Shown piece after piece: positions 9,018 through 18,474 of a stretch of DNA of 64,000 nt. A model generated the notes under the pieces. The model saw only the letters and a list, made by a program, of their open reading frames with translations, ran no database searches and was not told the DNA's origin. This DNA comes from Pseudoalteromonas luteoviolacea DSM 6061 (GTDB lineage: Bacteria; Pseudomonadota; Gammaproteobacteria; Enterobacterales; Alteromonadaceae), in the NCBI RefSeq assembly GCF_001625655.1, contig NZ_AUYB01000092.1:112318-176317 (forward strand), in the 5' to 3' direction. Every line of letters begins with the position of its first letter. Positions within the stretch are counted from its first letter, which is position 1. The translations under genes and the position numbers were made by a program.

Positions 9018-9509
9018 ATGCAAGGTGTACAAAAGGTTATCGATTTACTTAACAAGCAACTTACGCTTGAACTCAGTTCAATGGACCAGTACCTCGCACA
9101 CTCCAAAATGTACGAAGACTGGGGAATGGATAAGTTGCACGACAAGCTGTCTCATGAATATGAAGAAGAGCTTGACCATGCAAAGCGCATTACTGAGCGG
9201 ATTTTGTTTTTAGAAGGCACGCCAGACACCGCATCTCGTGCGCCAATAAAAGTAGGCAGTAACGTCAAAGAAATGCTTGAAAATGACTTGGCTGCAGAGG
9301 TTGTAGTAAAAGATCATCTCAAAAAAGTGATTGCAGTATGTGAAGAAGAGCAGGATTACGTCACTCGAGAAATATTAGAAACGTTGCTTGATGACACTGA
9401 AATGGACCATATTTATTGGTTAGAGCAACATCTAGGTTTAATAGATCTTATCGGTATTCAGAATTATATTCAGAGCCAAATGAATGGTGGCTCAGGATCT
9501 GGCAGCTAA
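9018..9509 (+). CDS. bfr: Bacterioferritin, ferroxidase subunit
   Basis: The 163-residue bacterioferritin paralogue retains E18, E51, H54, E94 and the late Glu/His pair (TEMDH, E128 and H131), an intact diiron ferroxidase site, but has Leu at position 52 instead of the haem-ligand Met. It is therefore the catalytic, non-haem partner of the preceding subunit. The C terminus has a short Gly/Ser tail. Its GGAGG ribosome site is inside the end of the previous gene, implying coupled translation, and a strong terminator follows. Such two-gene bacterioferritins are known in other proteobacteria. Confidence 0.93.
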   Translation: MQGVQKVIDLLNKQLTLELSSMDQYLAHSKMYEDWGMDKLHDKLSHEYEEELDHAKRITERILFLEGTPDTASRAPIKVGSNVKEMLENDLAAEVVVKDHLKKVIAVCEEEQDYVTREILETLLDDTEMDHIYWLEQHLGLIDLIGIQNYIQSQMNGGSGSGS

Positions 9510-9537
9510 CGGAAGTTAGCGTGTTAAGCAAGGTAAA

Positions 9538-9562
9538 AGAGCGCATAGTGCGCTCTTTTTTT
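9538..9562 (+). terminator. Rho-independent terminator after the bacterioferritin pair
   Basis: An 8-bp stem, AGAGCGCA / TGCGCTCT, closes a TAG loop and runs into seven T residues, 29 bases after the stop codon. Confidence 0.9.
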
Positions 9563-9696
9563 ATGCCTCTAGATTACACAACAATGTTAGTTAAAACAGC
9601 AAGGATAGGTGGTTTGCCACATGGCCAATAGTTACTTAAGCGGATATGACTGCACACAATTAGCTTGACCTCAAAAAGTATCGCGCTATTATAAAC

Positions 9697-9706
9697 CGAA
9701 CGTTCG
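9697..9706. promoter_or_regulatory. Candidate TetR-type operator
   Basis: A perfect 10-bp palindrome, CGAACGTTCG, lies 19 bases before the start of a TetR-family gene. TetR regulators commonly bind palindromes at their own promoters, so autoregulation is likely; binding is inferred. Confidence 0.55.
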
Positions 9707-9724
9707 TTCTTTTTTGTGGTTGGT

Positions 9725-10315
9725 ATGGGCAAAGGTAAACAAACTAAGCAGCAGATTTTAGCTAAAGGGCTGGAGCTTGCTTCCGAAACAGGGTTAAACG
9801 ACTTGACGATTGGTGTGCTTGCCACCGCCACGGGGATGTCTAAGTCGGGGTTGTTTGGCCACTTTAATTCGAAAGAAACACTGCAATTAAATGTACTTGA
9901 ATACGCAGCTGAGCGATTTCGAGAGCATGTTGTGTTGGCGTGTGATAAAGAAACTCGCGGTATTACCAAGTTAAATCAACTTACTCAAAATTGGCTGAAT
10001 TGGTATCAACCTGATGCAGTCACATGCATTTTTATGAATGCATCTATTGAGTTTGACGACCAACCAGGTGCAATTCGAGATCATATTGAATCTACGCTCA
10101 GCAATTGGCTTAGTTACTTGCAGCATATTGTTTCTCAGGCTGTTGCAGATGGAGAGCTTAAGTCTGACACCTGTCCACAACAATTTGTTTTTGAATTGTA
10201 CTCACTTTACTTAGGCAGTCAGAGCCTACGTTGGCTGAGCCTAGAAGATGACAAACGCAATCGTTTTAAAACCGGATTCAGTTCACTTTTAGAAAAATAT
10301 GGAGTTAACAACTAA
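9725..10315 (+). CDS. TetR family transcriptional regulator
   Basis: I use the ATG at 9725 (196 residues); a GTG nine bases earlier is the alternative. The N-terminal helix-turn-helix is clear: ILAKGLELASETGLNDLTIG followed by MSKSGLFGHFNSKETL, where the recognition-helix pattern KxxLFxHFxSKE is diagnostic. The C-terminal ligand domain is divergent, so the ligand is unknown. The stop codon overlaps the start of the following alpha/beta hydrolase gene by one base, so the two are co-expressed and the hydrolase or its lipid-like substrate may be what is regulated. Confidence 0.88.
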   Translation: MGKGKQTKQQILAKGLELASETGLNDLTIGVLATATGMSKSGLFGHFNSKETLQLNVLEYAAERFREHVVLACDKETRGITKLNQLTQNWLNWYQPDAVTCIFMNASIEFDDQPGAIRDHIESTLSNWLSYLQHIVSQAVADGELKSDTCPQQFVFELYSLYLGSQSLRWLSLEDDKRNRFKTGFSSLLEKYGVNN

Positions 10316-11160
10316 TGAGTAGCAAAATTTATTTTTCAGACAGCAACAGTAAAAAATCAATGAGCTACCTAGTAACGCGTGGAGTGTCATCTTTGATGGC
10401 AAAGGTAGCACCGAATACCAGTATGAAAGCCACACGAAAGCTATTGTTAACGCCATCTGCAAGCCGTAAACAAGTACCGCTTCCGGAGTCTATGCGCACA
10501 CGAAAACTAGATTCGCAATACGGTGCAATCAATGTCGTTGAAGCAGGAAAGGGGCCAACAGTGATATTTACTCATGGTTGGTCTGGTAGTGTGACTCAGT
10601 TTTACCCATTAATGCAAAAGTTAGTTGAAAAGGGCCATAAAGTGGTCGGTTTTGACCACTATGGGCATGGTAAAAGTGAAGGCCGTTTTGCAAATTTACC
10701 CCTGTTTATAAAGGGTCTAAAAACAGTGATGTCGGCGTATGACGACCATAATGTCAAAGGAATCGTTAGTCACTCTATGGGGACAATTGGCGCGTTAAAT
10801 GCGACACATGATGCGCGACATGTACTGATTGCGCCGACTTTTGATTTCTACAATTCATTTCAACAAAGGATCTTGTCGACGGGCCTTGCAAATCAACTGT
10901 TTGAAAAGCTGTTAAATGAAGTTGAAACGGAACATGGTATGGCGTTTAAAGAGTTACAACCTGAGCTTCATATGGAAAAACAGGGACAGCTTCTTGTTGT
11001 ACATGACAAAGATGATAAATACGCGCCTTATGGCCATACTCAAGAGCAGGTTGGTTTGCATGAACATGCGAGTCTTTCTACTACATCGGGCCACGGTCAT
11101 GGTCGTATTATTAACAGTGCACAAACATGGCAAGCCGTTGAGCAGTTAGTGGGCATTTAA
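10315..11160 (+). CDS. Alpha/beta hydrolase
   Basis: The 281-residue protein has the alpha/beta-hydrolase core: an oxyanion segment FTHGWSGS at about residue 84, the nucleophile elbow VSHSMGT (Ser in SxSxG) at about 156, an Asp in the late DKDDKY segment and a likely catalytic His in SGHGHGRI. No signal peptide is seen, so it is probably cytoplasmic or membrane-associated. It is translationally linked to the upstream TetR gene. Substrate class (ester, lipid or other) is not readable. Confidence 0.85.
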   Translation: MSSKIYFSDSNSKKSMSYLVTRGVSSLMAKVAPNTSMKATRKLLLTPSASRKQVPLPESMRTRKLDSQYGAINVVEAGKGPTVIFTHGWSGSVTQFYPLMQKLVEKGHKVVGFDHYGHGKSEGRFANLPLFIKGLKTVMSAYDDHNVKGIVSHSMGTIGALNATHDARHVLIAPTFDFYNSFQQRILSTGLANQLFEKLLNEVETEHGMAFKELQPELHMEKQGQLLVVHDKDDKYAPYGHTQEQVGLHEHASLSTTSGHGHGRIINSAQTWQAVEQLVGI

Positions 11161-11244
11161 TACTTTGATTGAATTGCAATTACCAAGCAATGTTTGTCAA
11201 GATAGGCTAAATTTAAGTAAATCCAAAATTAACGATTGGTACTT

Positions 11245-12462
11245 ATGGCTAAATATTGCTTGGTCGTGCTGTGGTTGTGCTTTTCGGCATATGCGCTCGC
11301 AGAAGATAAAAACTTACCTACGCTTCACATTTATCATGATTCTGATTACAGCACGCACAAGGCGTCTGCAATTGCGATAAAAATGGGCTTTTTGACGGCT
11401 CTGAGTGAAGTAAATAAGCAGTCGCAGGGGTTTGAACTAAAACTCTTATCCATGGACCATCGTGGCAATAGTAATCGCAGTTTTTTGCATTTTAAACGTT
11501 TTTTGAAAGACCCATCTGGTTTGTTTGTACTGGGTGGGTTGCATTCTCCTCCTTATATTAAACATCGAGAGTTCATCAACAAGAACCAAATCCCTCTTTT
11601 AGTGCCTTGGGCTGCCGGAGGTCCAATTACGAGGTATGATCAAGGAGAAAACTGGGTATACAGGCTCTCTGTTGACGACACGAAAGCAGGCCCTAAATTG
11701 GTTGAGTTCGCATCCAAGCGGGCGTGTAAAAAACCTCACTTGTTATTAGAGAGAACACCATGGGGTAAATCCAATTACAAGTCTATTGGTGAGGCGTTAA
11801 ATAATGCTCAGCCTGATGTCACTTGGTTTGATTGGGGAATGAAAGCCAACAGTGCGAAAATTCATATTCGTGAAATGATATCCAAGGGCAGTGATTGTCT
11901 GCTTTTTGTTGGAAATTCGATTGAAGGAAAGCAGCTTGTGAGTGCAATGGCTGATTACCCTAATGATCAACGTCTGCCTATTATCAGTCACTGGGGCATA
12001 ACTGGGGGGGACTTTTTCTCTAAGGCGAAAGTTGATCTTGCCTCTGGTATTGACCTGCACTTTATTCAAAGCTGTTTTTCTTTTCAACATAGGCCAATGT
12101 CACCCACAGCCAAAGACGTATGGCAGCGTGCAAAAGTACTGTTCCCGAATGAGTTTGCAGAACGGGATTTTTTGTTTGCGCCTACTGGATTTATACATGG
12201 CTATGATTTAGCAAAGGTTTCCTTAGCGGCGTTGGCACAAATAAAAATAACGGGCGATATGCATAAAGATCGCCAAGCTTTTAAACAGTCGCTTGAAAAT
12301 TTAAAAACCCCCATTTCTGGGCTTATTAAAACTTATCAGCAACCCTTTTCTAAGTGGAGTTCAAGTAATCCTGATGCACATGAAGCGCTGGGCCTTAACG
12401 ATCTATGTATGGCTTATTTCCAGTCAAACGGAAGTACTAAAGTACTGGTGAACAATTCATGA
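11245..12462 (+). CDS. Periplasmic amino-acid-type ABC substrate-binding protein
   Basis: ATG at 11245 gives 405 residues with a clean signal peptide ending near AYALA. The remainder has the type I periplasmic binding fold of the Leu/Ile/Val family (lead strand LHIYHDSDYS, then LGGLHSPP, IPLLVPWAAGG and LLFVGNS). No permease or ATPase gene is nearby. Instead its last four bases (ATGA) overlap the start of a hybrid sensor kinase with a periplasmic domain, so it is better explained as an accessory ligand-sensing protein for that kinase than as part of a transporter. The ligand is unknown. Confidence 0.8.
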   Translation: MAKYCLVVLWLCFSAYALAEDKNLPTLHIYHDSDYSTHKASAIAIKMGFLTALSEVNKQSQGFELKLLSMDHRGNSNRSFLHFKRFLKDPSGLFVLGGLHSPPYIKHREFINKNQIPLLVPWAAGGPITRYDQGENWVYRLSVDDTKAGPKLVEFASKRACKKPHLLLERTPWGKSNYKSIGEALNNAQPDVTWFDWGMKANSAKIHIREMISKGSDCLLFVGNSIEGKQLVSAMADYPNDQRLPIISHWGITGGDFFSKAKVDLASGIDLHFIQSCFSFQHRPMSPTAKDVWQRAKVLFPNEFAERDFLFAPTGFIHGYDLAKVSLAALAQIKITGDMHKDRQAFKQSLENLKTPISGLIKTYQQPFSKWSSSNPDAHEALGLNDLCMAYFQSNGSTKVLVNNS

Positions 12463-15400
12463 GAGAGTGGCTAAAAAAAGCTTTTAGCATGTCTTCAGAC
12501 AAGGCATTTTACGCCTTTTTGCTTTGTAGTTTAGTGTTATCCATTGTAATTAGCTTGGCTTTGGTTGGCACGCGGGCAAATAGTTCTGTTAAGGAGTTAC
12601 AACTACAAGCACGCCAAACAGAAGCTCGATTGGCAGTAAGTAATTTGGGACAGTTTATATCTACACGGCTTATTTTGCTCAAGGACTTAGCGAAAATTCC
12701 GATGCTGTCCAATGCGGTAATGGGCAGTGATATTTCGAGGGCGTCGTTATCTGACTTTTTAAAAGAGTACAAGGTGCTGGGCTCTCATGCGCCTTTGCAT
12801 TTATACAATATCCTTTCAGAGCAAGTTTTTACCAATTCTCCCCTCAATAGTGAAAATTACACCAGTGAACCTTGGCTAGACCAATTGTTGCTTGGTGAAC
12901 TCGGACAAGCAGTTGCATTAAAATTTGATGGTGAACAATTTGTATTTGTGATTGCCGTACCTATTGAATACAACGGTTTCACCGAAGGTGTTTTGATTTC
13001 TGAGTTTAAAACAGACCTAACATCGTTAATTGCTATTGATATGGGGCAAACCGAACTCGCCGTAGATTTAACAGGTCAGTGGGTAAATTACAGTAATGCA
13101 GACGAAAGCCTAGAGTATTTAAAACTATTTGAGAGCACGCTGGCAGATACAGACATTGCAATTAAGTTTTATATTGATCAACAAATTATTGAAAACAACG
13201 TCAATACGTTTATTACAGCGATTGCCAAAGCTGTAGTAATAAGCTTGTTGTTGTCATTTTTATTGTTATTCTTTTTTGGTAGACAACTTTTACTTAATCC
13301 ATTCAAACAGTTACAGCTCTCGCAAAAAGCTACCGAAAAAAGTGAAGAGCGCTTTAAACTGGCCATTAAAGGCAGCAATGATGGCATTTGGGATTGGGAT
13401 ATTGAACGTGGCGGGATGTTTTATTCGCCTAGATTTAGAGAATTACTGGGCTATAAGGGCGATGATCTAGTTGGCTTTCCAGACACATTTGAAAGCATTG
13501 AAAAGCATGTTCACCCTGAAGATAAGTCAAATACCTTTGGTGCATTGAATGCGCACCTTGATACTGGTTCTGGTTTTGACGTTGAATTTAGAATGAGAAA
13601 TGAGAGTGGAGACTTTCGATTCTATCGCTCAAAAGGTTTAGCGCTTCGCAACAATGAGAACAAAGCCATTCGCATGTCGGGGTCTTTAACGGATGTTACC
13701 GACCAAAAAATGTATCATGAGGCACTTAAACAAGCCAAAGAACATAATGATCTCCTGGCTTATGCTATCGAGTCTTGTGATGTGGGTATCGTAATCACTG
13801 ATGCCCACAAACAGGATATGCCCCTTAGCTTTATTAACTCAGCATTCAAGCGAATTACTGGGTATGACGATAGTGTGATTGGCAAAAATTGCCGATTCTT
13901 ACAAGGTGAACAAACATCGCGAGCGGCTCTAAAAGCCATTCGTGAAGCAATACAAAGCCAAAAGCCACACCGAGAAAAAATTCTTAACTACCGTAAAAAC
14001 GGCGAGACCTTTTGGAATAACATGCATATTGGCCCAGTGCTTGATGAGCGCAAACGGCTTATTGCCTATGTTGGTATATTGCAAGATATTACTGAACAAA
14101 TCAGGCAACAAAAAGCTTTAGCCGATGCCAAAGTCGAAGCAGAGCAAGCCAGCGAAGCAAAAAGTGCTTTTTTAGCGTCCATGAGTCACGAGATCCGAAC
14201 TCCCATGAATGGGGTCTTGGGTATGCTTAACTTAATGTTAAATAGCCCACTGGATGATGAACAAAAACACAGGGCGCAGTTGGCAATGAACAGTGCAAAC
14301 TCCTTGCTGAATCTCATTAATGATATTTTGGATTTCTCCAAAGTTGATGCAGGGAAAATGGAGTTAGAGCTACTTGATTTTGACTTAAGAGAGTTATTTG
14401 GGGACTTCTCTGAATCTGCTGCCTTGCAAGCACAGCGCAAAGGTATTGAGCTTGTATTAGATATTGTCAAAGTCGAAAGCTCTGTTGTGAAGGGTGACCC
14501 GAGCCGACTAAGACAAGTGCTATCTAACCTTGTTGGCAATGCCATTAAGTTTACTGAAGATGGTGAAATTATTATTCGGGCTGAACTTACCAAAGCAGGA
14601 GAGAAACTCAGACTGGATTGCTCAATTATTGACTCCGGGATAGGTATTCCTCTTTCTAAGCAACATAAACTATTTGAAACCTTTTCTCAGGTCGACTCGT
14701 CAACAACCCGTAAATACGGTGGCACAGGGCTGGGTTTGTCGATAGTTAAAAAGCTTTGCGAGCTGATGGGAGGCAGTATTGGCGTACGCAGTGATGAAGG
14801 CCGAGGTAGTGAGTTCTACTTTAACATTGAGTTAGAGATAGGTGAGCAAAATAACCAACACTTACCAGATTTTGACATCAGCAAACTCGAACTTTTAATT
14901 GTTGACGATAACCAAACTAACCGCACCGTGCTCAGAGAGCAGCTACAGCTGTGGGGCGCAAAAGTCACTGAGGCTGCGTCTGCGATTGAAGCACTGTCGC
15001 AATGTGAAGCGCGATTGGAAGACCCCGATAGAAAGCTATTTGATATCGCGTTACTGGATATGCAAATGCCAGTAATGGACGGTGCTAAACTTGGCAGTGA
15101 AATGCAAAAGGACCCGAGGCTAAAAAGCATCAAGTTGATCATGATGACATCCATGGGTCATCAAGGGGATGCAGCATTTTTTGCCAAGCGGGGCTTCTCT
15201 GGGTATTTTCCAAAACCAGCCACAACCTCTGATTTACACAATGCATTGTCTGTAGTAGGCGAAGGAGGCGAGGCGTTAGCCAATGCCAAACCAATTGTTA
15301 CCTCTCACTATCTGAAGTCATTTAAAGAGTCGGAGTCTGGCGAAGATATTATTTGGGATCCACAACCTCGTATTCTTTTGGCTGAAGACAATCATGTGAA

Positions 15401-15782
15401 TCAAATTGTGACGACCAGTATGCTGAAAAAGCTAGGAATAGACTTTGTCGACGTTGTGGCAAATGGCCGAGAAGCGCTAACAACGCTGAGGCATTGCCAA
15501 CATTCATCGCCATATTGTCTCGTGCTAATGGATTGCCAAATGCCAGAAATGGACGGATATATTGCAACTGAGTCGATTAGAAATGGACAGGCGGGGGAAG
15601 AGAATAAAAATATTACGGTCATTGCGCTCACTGCCAATGCGATGAGTGGCGATGAGAAAAAATGTCGTGATGCAGGGATGGACGATTATTTGACCAAGCC
15701 CATTCAACCTGCCACTTTGCTCAACTGCTTACGAGAACATTTAGACCATAAGATAGCTAAATCCGATGTAACGCAGGACTAA
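12459..15782 (+). CDS. LOV-domain hybrid sensor histidine kinase with two receiver domains
   Basis: The 1107-residue inner-membrane protein has a TM segment (about 16-37), a periplasmic sensor region, a second TM (about 250-272), PAS domain 1 (about 296-420), and PAS domain 2 (about 430-550), which is a LOV domain. It carries GKNCRFLQG with the photoactive Cys near residue 476, plus flavin-contact residues in NYRKNG, FWNNMHI and GILQDITE. HisKA follows (FLASMSHEIRTPMNG, His near 577), then HATPase (DSGIGI, GGTGLGLSI) and two receivers (LIVDDNQ with LLDMQMPVMDG; LAEDNHVN with LMDCQMPEMDG). It probably integrates blue light with the periplasmic ligand bound by the overlapping upstream gene. No output regulator is adjacent. 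Confidence 0.92.
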   Translation: MREWLKKAFSMSSDKAFYAFLLCSLVLSIVISLALVGTRANSSVKELQLQARQTEARLAVSNLGQFISTRLILLKDLAKIPMLSNAVMGSDISRASLSDFLKEYKVLGSHAPLHLYNILSEQVFTNSPLNSENYTSEPWLDQLLLGELGQAVALKFDGEQFVFVIAVPIEYNGFTEGVLISEFKTDLTSLIAIDMGQTELAVDLTGQWVNYSNADESLEYLKLFESTLADTDIAIKFYIDQQIIENNVNTFITAIAKAVVISLLLSFLLLFFFGRQLLLNPFKQLQLSQKATEKSEERFKLAIKGSNDGIWDWDIERGGMFYSPRFRELLGYKGDDLVGFPDTFESIEKHVHPEDKSNTFGALNAHLDTGSGFDVEFRMRNESGDFRFYRSKGLALRNNENKAIRMSGSLTDVTDQKMYHEALKQAKEHNDLLAYAIESCDVGIVITDAHKQDMPLSFINSAFKRITGYDDSVIGKNCRFLQGEQTSRAALKAIREAIQSQKPHREKILNYRKNGETFWNNMHIGPVLDERKRLIAYVGILQDITEQIRQQKALADAKVEAEQASEAKSAFLASMSHEIRTPMNGVLGMLNLMLNSPLDDEQKHRAQLAMNSANSLLNLINDILDFSKVDAGKMELELLDFDLRELFGDFSESAALQAQRKGIELVLDIVKVESSVVKGDPSRLRQVLSNLVGNAIKFTEDGEIIIRAELTKAGEKLRLDCSIIDSGIGIPLSKQHKLFETFSQVDSSTTRKYGGTGLGLSIVKKLCELMGGSIGVRSDEGRGSEFYFNIELEIGEQNNQHLPDFDISKLELLIVDDNQTNRTVLREQLQLWGAKVTEAASAIEALSQCEARLEDPDRKLFDIALLDMQMPVMDGAKLGSEMQKDPRLKSIKLIMMTSMGHQGDAAFFAKRGFSGYFPKPATTSDLHNALSVVGEGGEALANAKPIVTSHYLKSFKESESGEDIIWDPQPRILLAEDNHVNQIVTTSMLKKLGIDFVDVVANGREALTTLRHCQHSSPYCLVLMDCQMPEMDGYIATESIRNGQAGEENKNITVIALTANAMSGDEKKCRDAGMDDYLTKPIQPATLLNCLREHLDHKIAKSDVTQD

Positions 15783-15835
15783 ATAAAAAATTGATGGCTA
15801 ATTGGTAGTGAATTTGGCATATTAAAACACTGTTT

Positions 15836-18007
15836 ATGTATACAGGTTTTTTTATCGTGAAGACTTTGCCAGAAAAATACTACCTCACACACTTCTTTGA
15901 GCTGTTGAGTTATATTGAGCAAACCAGCCAACATCTACTTAGTGATGGGCAAAGAGCAAAGTTACTTGATTTTAGAAAGCTAGATGAGCAGTCTCAGTGC
16001 TTGTTGGTACGTGTCATTAACCGCAAGCGTCAATTTGTGTGCGAAGCTGATCTAGACTACAGCGAAATCACTGACTACGAGCGCACATTTGGTACGCTTT
16101 ATGATGCTCAGTGGTTAACGCTGGCGTGTGAAGTGCAATTGCCACAGCAATTACTGTGTGAGTTAAACAAAACACAACTGCAAGCGATTGCTGCTGAGCA
16201 TGAACTACCATCCCCACCTGTAAAATCAGCAAAAAAATCTGTCTGGTTTGAGTTTGTTTCAGCCAATTTTAAACAGCTCAATTTACTACAAAGCCATCTT
16301 TATACCCACTATTTTACCTCGCAATTTAAACAGGATTTTGAATATTTGCTGTTTTTGTATTTTGGTAAGTTAGGTGGGGCATTTGCCCAGTTTTCTATGC
16401 GTGATTTAGGCGTGATGCAAACACATGCTGGACGTGCTCAAACAAACGCGCACTTTGATGATTATCAAGAAGCGCAAAGTGCATTTTATTACAGTCGATT
16501 GTACTCCGAGCTCAAGGATATGGAGGCACAAAGAGTGCTTGAAGTGGCCAAGTTGCTATCGGACAATGGTACTTTGCAACCTGTTGGACAATTGGCCCAG
16601 ATTAAGTATGACCATTTATGCTACAAACTGGCCAATTTAGTGGCTGAGTTTGATATGGGGTTAAGTGAGTCTTTGCTCATTCAAAGCGCCCACCCAAGTG
16701 CCCAAGAGAAGTATATTCGTTTGCTATATACGCAAGGTGAGCATGCTAGGTGTAAGCAGCAAATCGAAAAAGTCATAGAAGCTCCGAGCGATGAAAAGCT
16801 TTTGTTTTTTGCTGAGGATTTTTACCGTCTAAAATTTACCAGTAAACGCACTTCAGCCTTAACCGATATGCTGAGAAATAGCGGCCCCAAAGTGGCTTTG
16901 GATGAAGCCTACAAAGGCTATGTTGAGCAGGGGTTAGTCAATCAATTTGCAAGAAAAGGCATACAAGCAGTGCATTGTGAAAACATGCTTTGGCGAGCTC
17001 TATTTTGTTTGAGCTTTTGGCATGAGCTTTTTGAAGATCAAAGAAATGCGTTTTCTAATGAATTTGAAAATACACCTAAGTGCATTAAAGATAATACCTT
17101 TTATCATGTTTTTGAGGTAGAAATTGAACAGCGTTTGAGTACATTTAAAAATAATGACGCATTGTTAAGTTGGCTAGTTAAACAGGCCTCTGAGCGTTTT
17201 GGTACACATTGCCGATTAATGCATTGGCAACCTGATGTGCTCTCTAGTTTGTTTGAGTTTGCAAAGCATGCACCTATCGAGGCGGTTTGTGCGCATTTAC
17301 GCGCAATGAGTAAAGACTTTAAAAGCTTAAAAGACGGCTATCCAGATCTGATGGTGTTTGAGCAGGGCATTAAGTTTGTTGAGGTAAAAGCTCCTGGTGA
17401 CAGCCTTAGGCGCAATCAGCTTATTACCATCCAAAAGCTTATTCGGCATGGTTTTGATGTTGATGTGCAATCGGTAGAGTGGCGTGTAGAACCACGGCAA
17501 CCTTATGTGATTGTGGATATTGAAACTACGGGTGGCAAAAAAGAGCACGATAAAATCACCGAAATTGCCATGATAAAAGTGCAAGATGGTGAAATAGTAA
17601 AAGAGTGGCAAAGTCTGATTAACCCACAGCGTCGTGTGCCTAAATATATTACTGAATTAACGGGAATAGATAACGATATGGTGGCAGATGCACCTATTTT
17701 CAGCGAAGTTATTGATGAAATAGATACCTTTACCCAAGATTCCATTTTTGTAGCACACAATGTAAATTTTGATTTTGGTTTTATAAAAGCAGAATTTGCA
17801 CGATTAGAGCGTCCGTTTCGCCGCGCTAAGCTTTGTACCGTGCAGTTGGGAAGAAAGTGGCTACCTGGACATGCTTCGTATTCCCTTGGCAAAATTTGTC
17901 AGGACCTATCCATCGAGCTCAAAGGTCACCACCGCGCATATAACGATGCCGCAGCAACTGTTGAGCTATTTAATTTAATTAACCAAAAGCGCATTGATGC
18001 TAATTAA
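15836..18007 (+). CDS. FAN1-like VRR-NUC nuclease fused to a DnaQ-like 3'-5' exonuclease
   Basis: The 723-residue protein has an N-terminal region resembling FAN1 (helical, followed by TPR-like helices), then a VRR-NUC domain at about 500-545 with the PD-(D/E)xK signature YPDLMVF...FVEVKAPGDSLRRNQ. A C-terminal DEDDh exonuclease spans about 557-720, with VDIETTGG, AHNVNFDFGF and HHRAYNDA. FAN1 nucleases act on branched and crosslinked DNA; joining one to a proofreading-type exonuclease suggests a repair enzyme that both incises and trims. The start is uncertain: ATG 15836 has no clear ribosome site and a GTG at 15857 is possible. A DUF1294-like gene follows 43 bases later. Confidence 0.87.
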   Translation: MYTGFFIVKTLPEKYYLTHFFELLSYIEQTSQHLLSDGQRAKLLDFRKLDEQSQCLLVRVINRKRQFVCEADLDYSEITDYERTFGTLYDAQWLTLACEVQLPQQLLCELNKTQLQAIAAEHELPSPPVKSAKKSVWFEFVSANFKQLNLLQSHLYTHYFTSQFKQDFEYLLFLYFGKLGGAFAQFSMRDLGVMQTHAGRAQTNAHFDDYQEAQSAFYYSRLYSELKDMEAQRVLEVAKLLSDNGTLQPVGQLAQIKYDHLCYKLANLVAEFDMGLSESLLIQSAHPSAQEKYIRLLYTQGEHARCKQQIEKVIEAPSDEKLLFFAEDFYRLKFTSKRTSALTDMLRNSGPKVALDEAYKGYVEQGLVNQFARKGIQAVHCENMLWRALFCLSFWHELFEDQRNAFSNEFENTPKCIKDNTFYHVFEVEIEQRLSTFKNNDALLSWLVKQASERFGTHCRLMHWQPDVLSSLFEFAKHAPIEAVCAHLRAMSKDFKSLKDGYPDLMVFEQGIKFVEVKAPGDSLRRNQLITIQKLIRHGFDVDVQSVEWRVEPRQPYVIVDIETTGGKKEHDKITEIAMIKVQDGEIVKEWQSLINPQRRVPKYITELTGIDNDMVADAPIFSEVIDEIDTFTQDSIFVAHNVNFDFGFIKAEFARLERPFRRAKLCTVQLGRKWLPGHASYSLGKICQDLSIELKGHHRAYNDAAATVELFNLINQKRIDAN

Positions 18008-18050
18008 ATTGGCTGTGTACATAGTAAGCTGCAAATAGGAGAGAGTTGGC

Positions 18051-18434
18051 TTGATATTTAAGTCTTTAGTGATGTTTTTAGCCAAATTGGGCGTAATTTT
18101 ATCTTTGTGTGCTTTAGGTATGTTGATTTTGCCTGCGATAGGCCAAAATCCTATTGCGCTGGGAGCAGGGCTTGGCGGGCTAGCCATCACCAACTTAGTG
18201 ATGTTTTATGGGTTTTATAAAGATAAAACCAACGCCCAAAAAGACAAACAACGGATCTCAGAAAAAACACTGATTTTACTCTCGGCGATGTCGTTACACT
18301 GCGCCACTTACCTAGTGATGCATTTCACTCGTCATAAAACGAATAAAGTTTCGTTTCAACTCAAGCTGCTCTTGGCTGTGAGTCTACAGGCGGTTTTGAG
18401 CGCAATATGGTTTGCCAAGGTTTACATCTATTGA
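18051..18434 (+). CDS. DUF1294 family membrane protein
   Basis: The 127-residue protein starts at TTG 18051, supported by an AGGAGAG ribosome site 7 bases upstream. It has about four hydrophobic segments and the family motifs MFYGFYKDKTNAQK, RISEKTL and HKTNKVSFQLKL. DUF1294 proteins are small inner-membrane proteins of unknown function, some fused to cold-shock domains. It lies close behind the nuclease gene on the same strand. Family call is good; function unknown. Confidence 0.78.
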   Translation: MIFKSLVMFLAKLGVILSLCALGMLILPAIGQNPIALGAGLGGLAITNLVMFYGFYKDKTNAQKDKQRISEKTLILLSAMSLHCATYLVMHFTRHKTNKVSFQLKLLLAVSLQAVLSAIWFAKVYIY

Positions 18435-18474
18435 AAGTCGTAAGCCTCGGCAGTGTGAGTTCGAGGTAAGTCAG

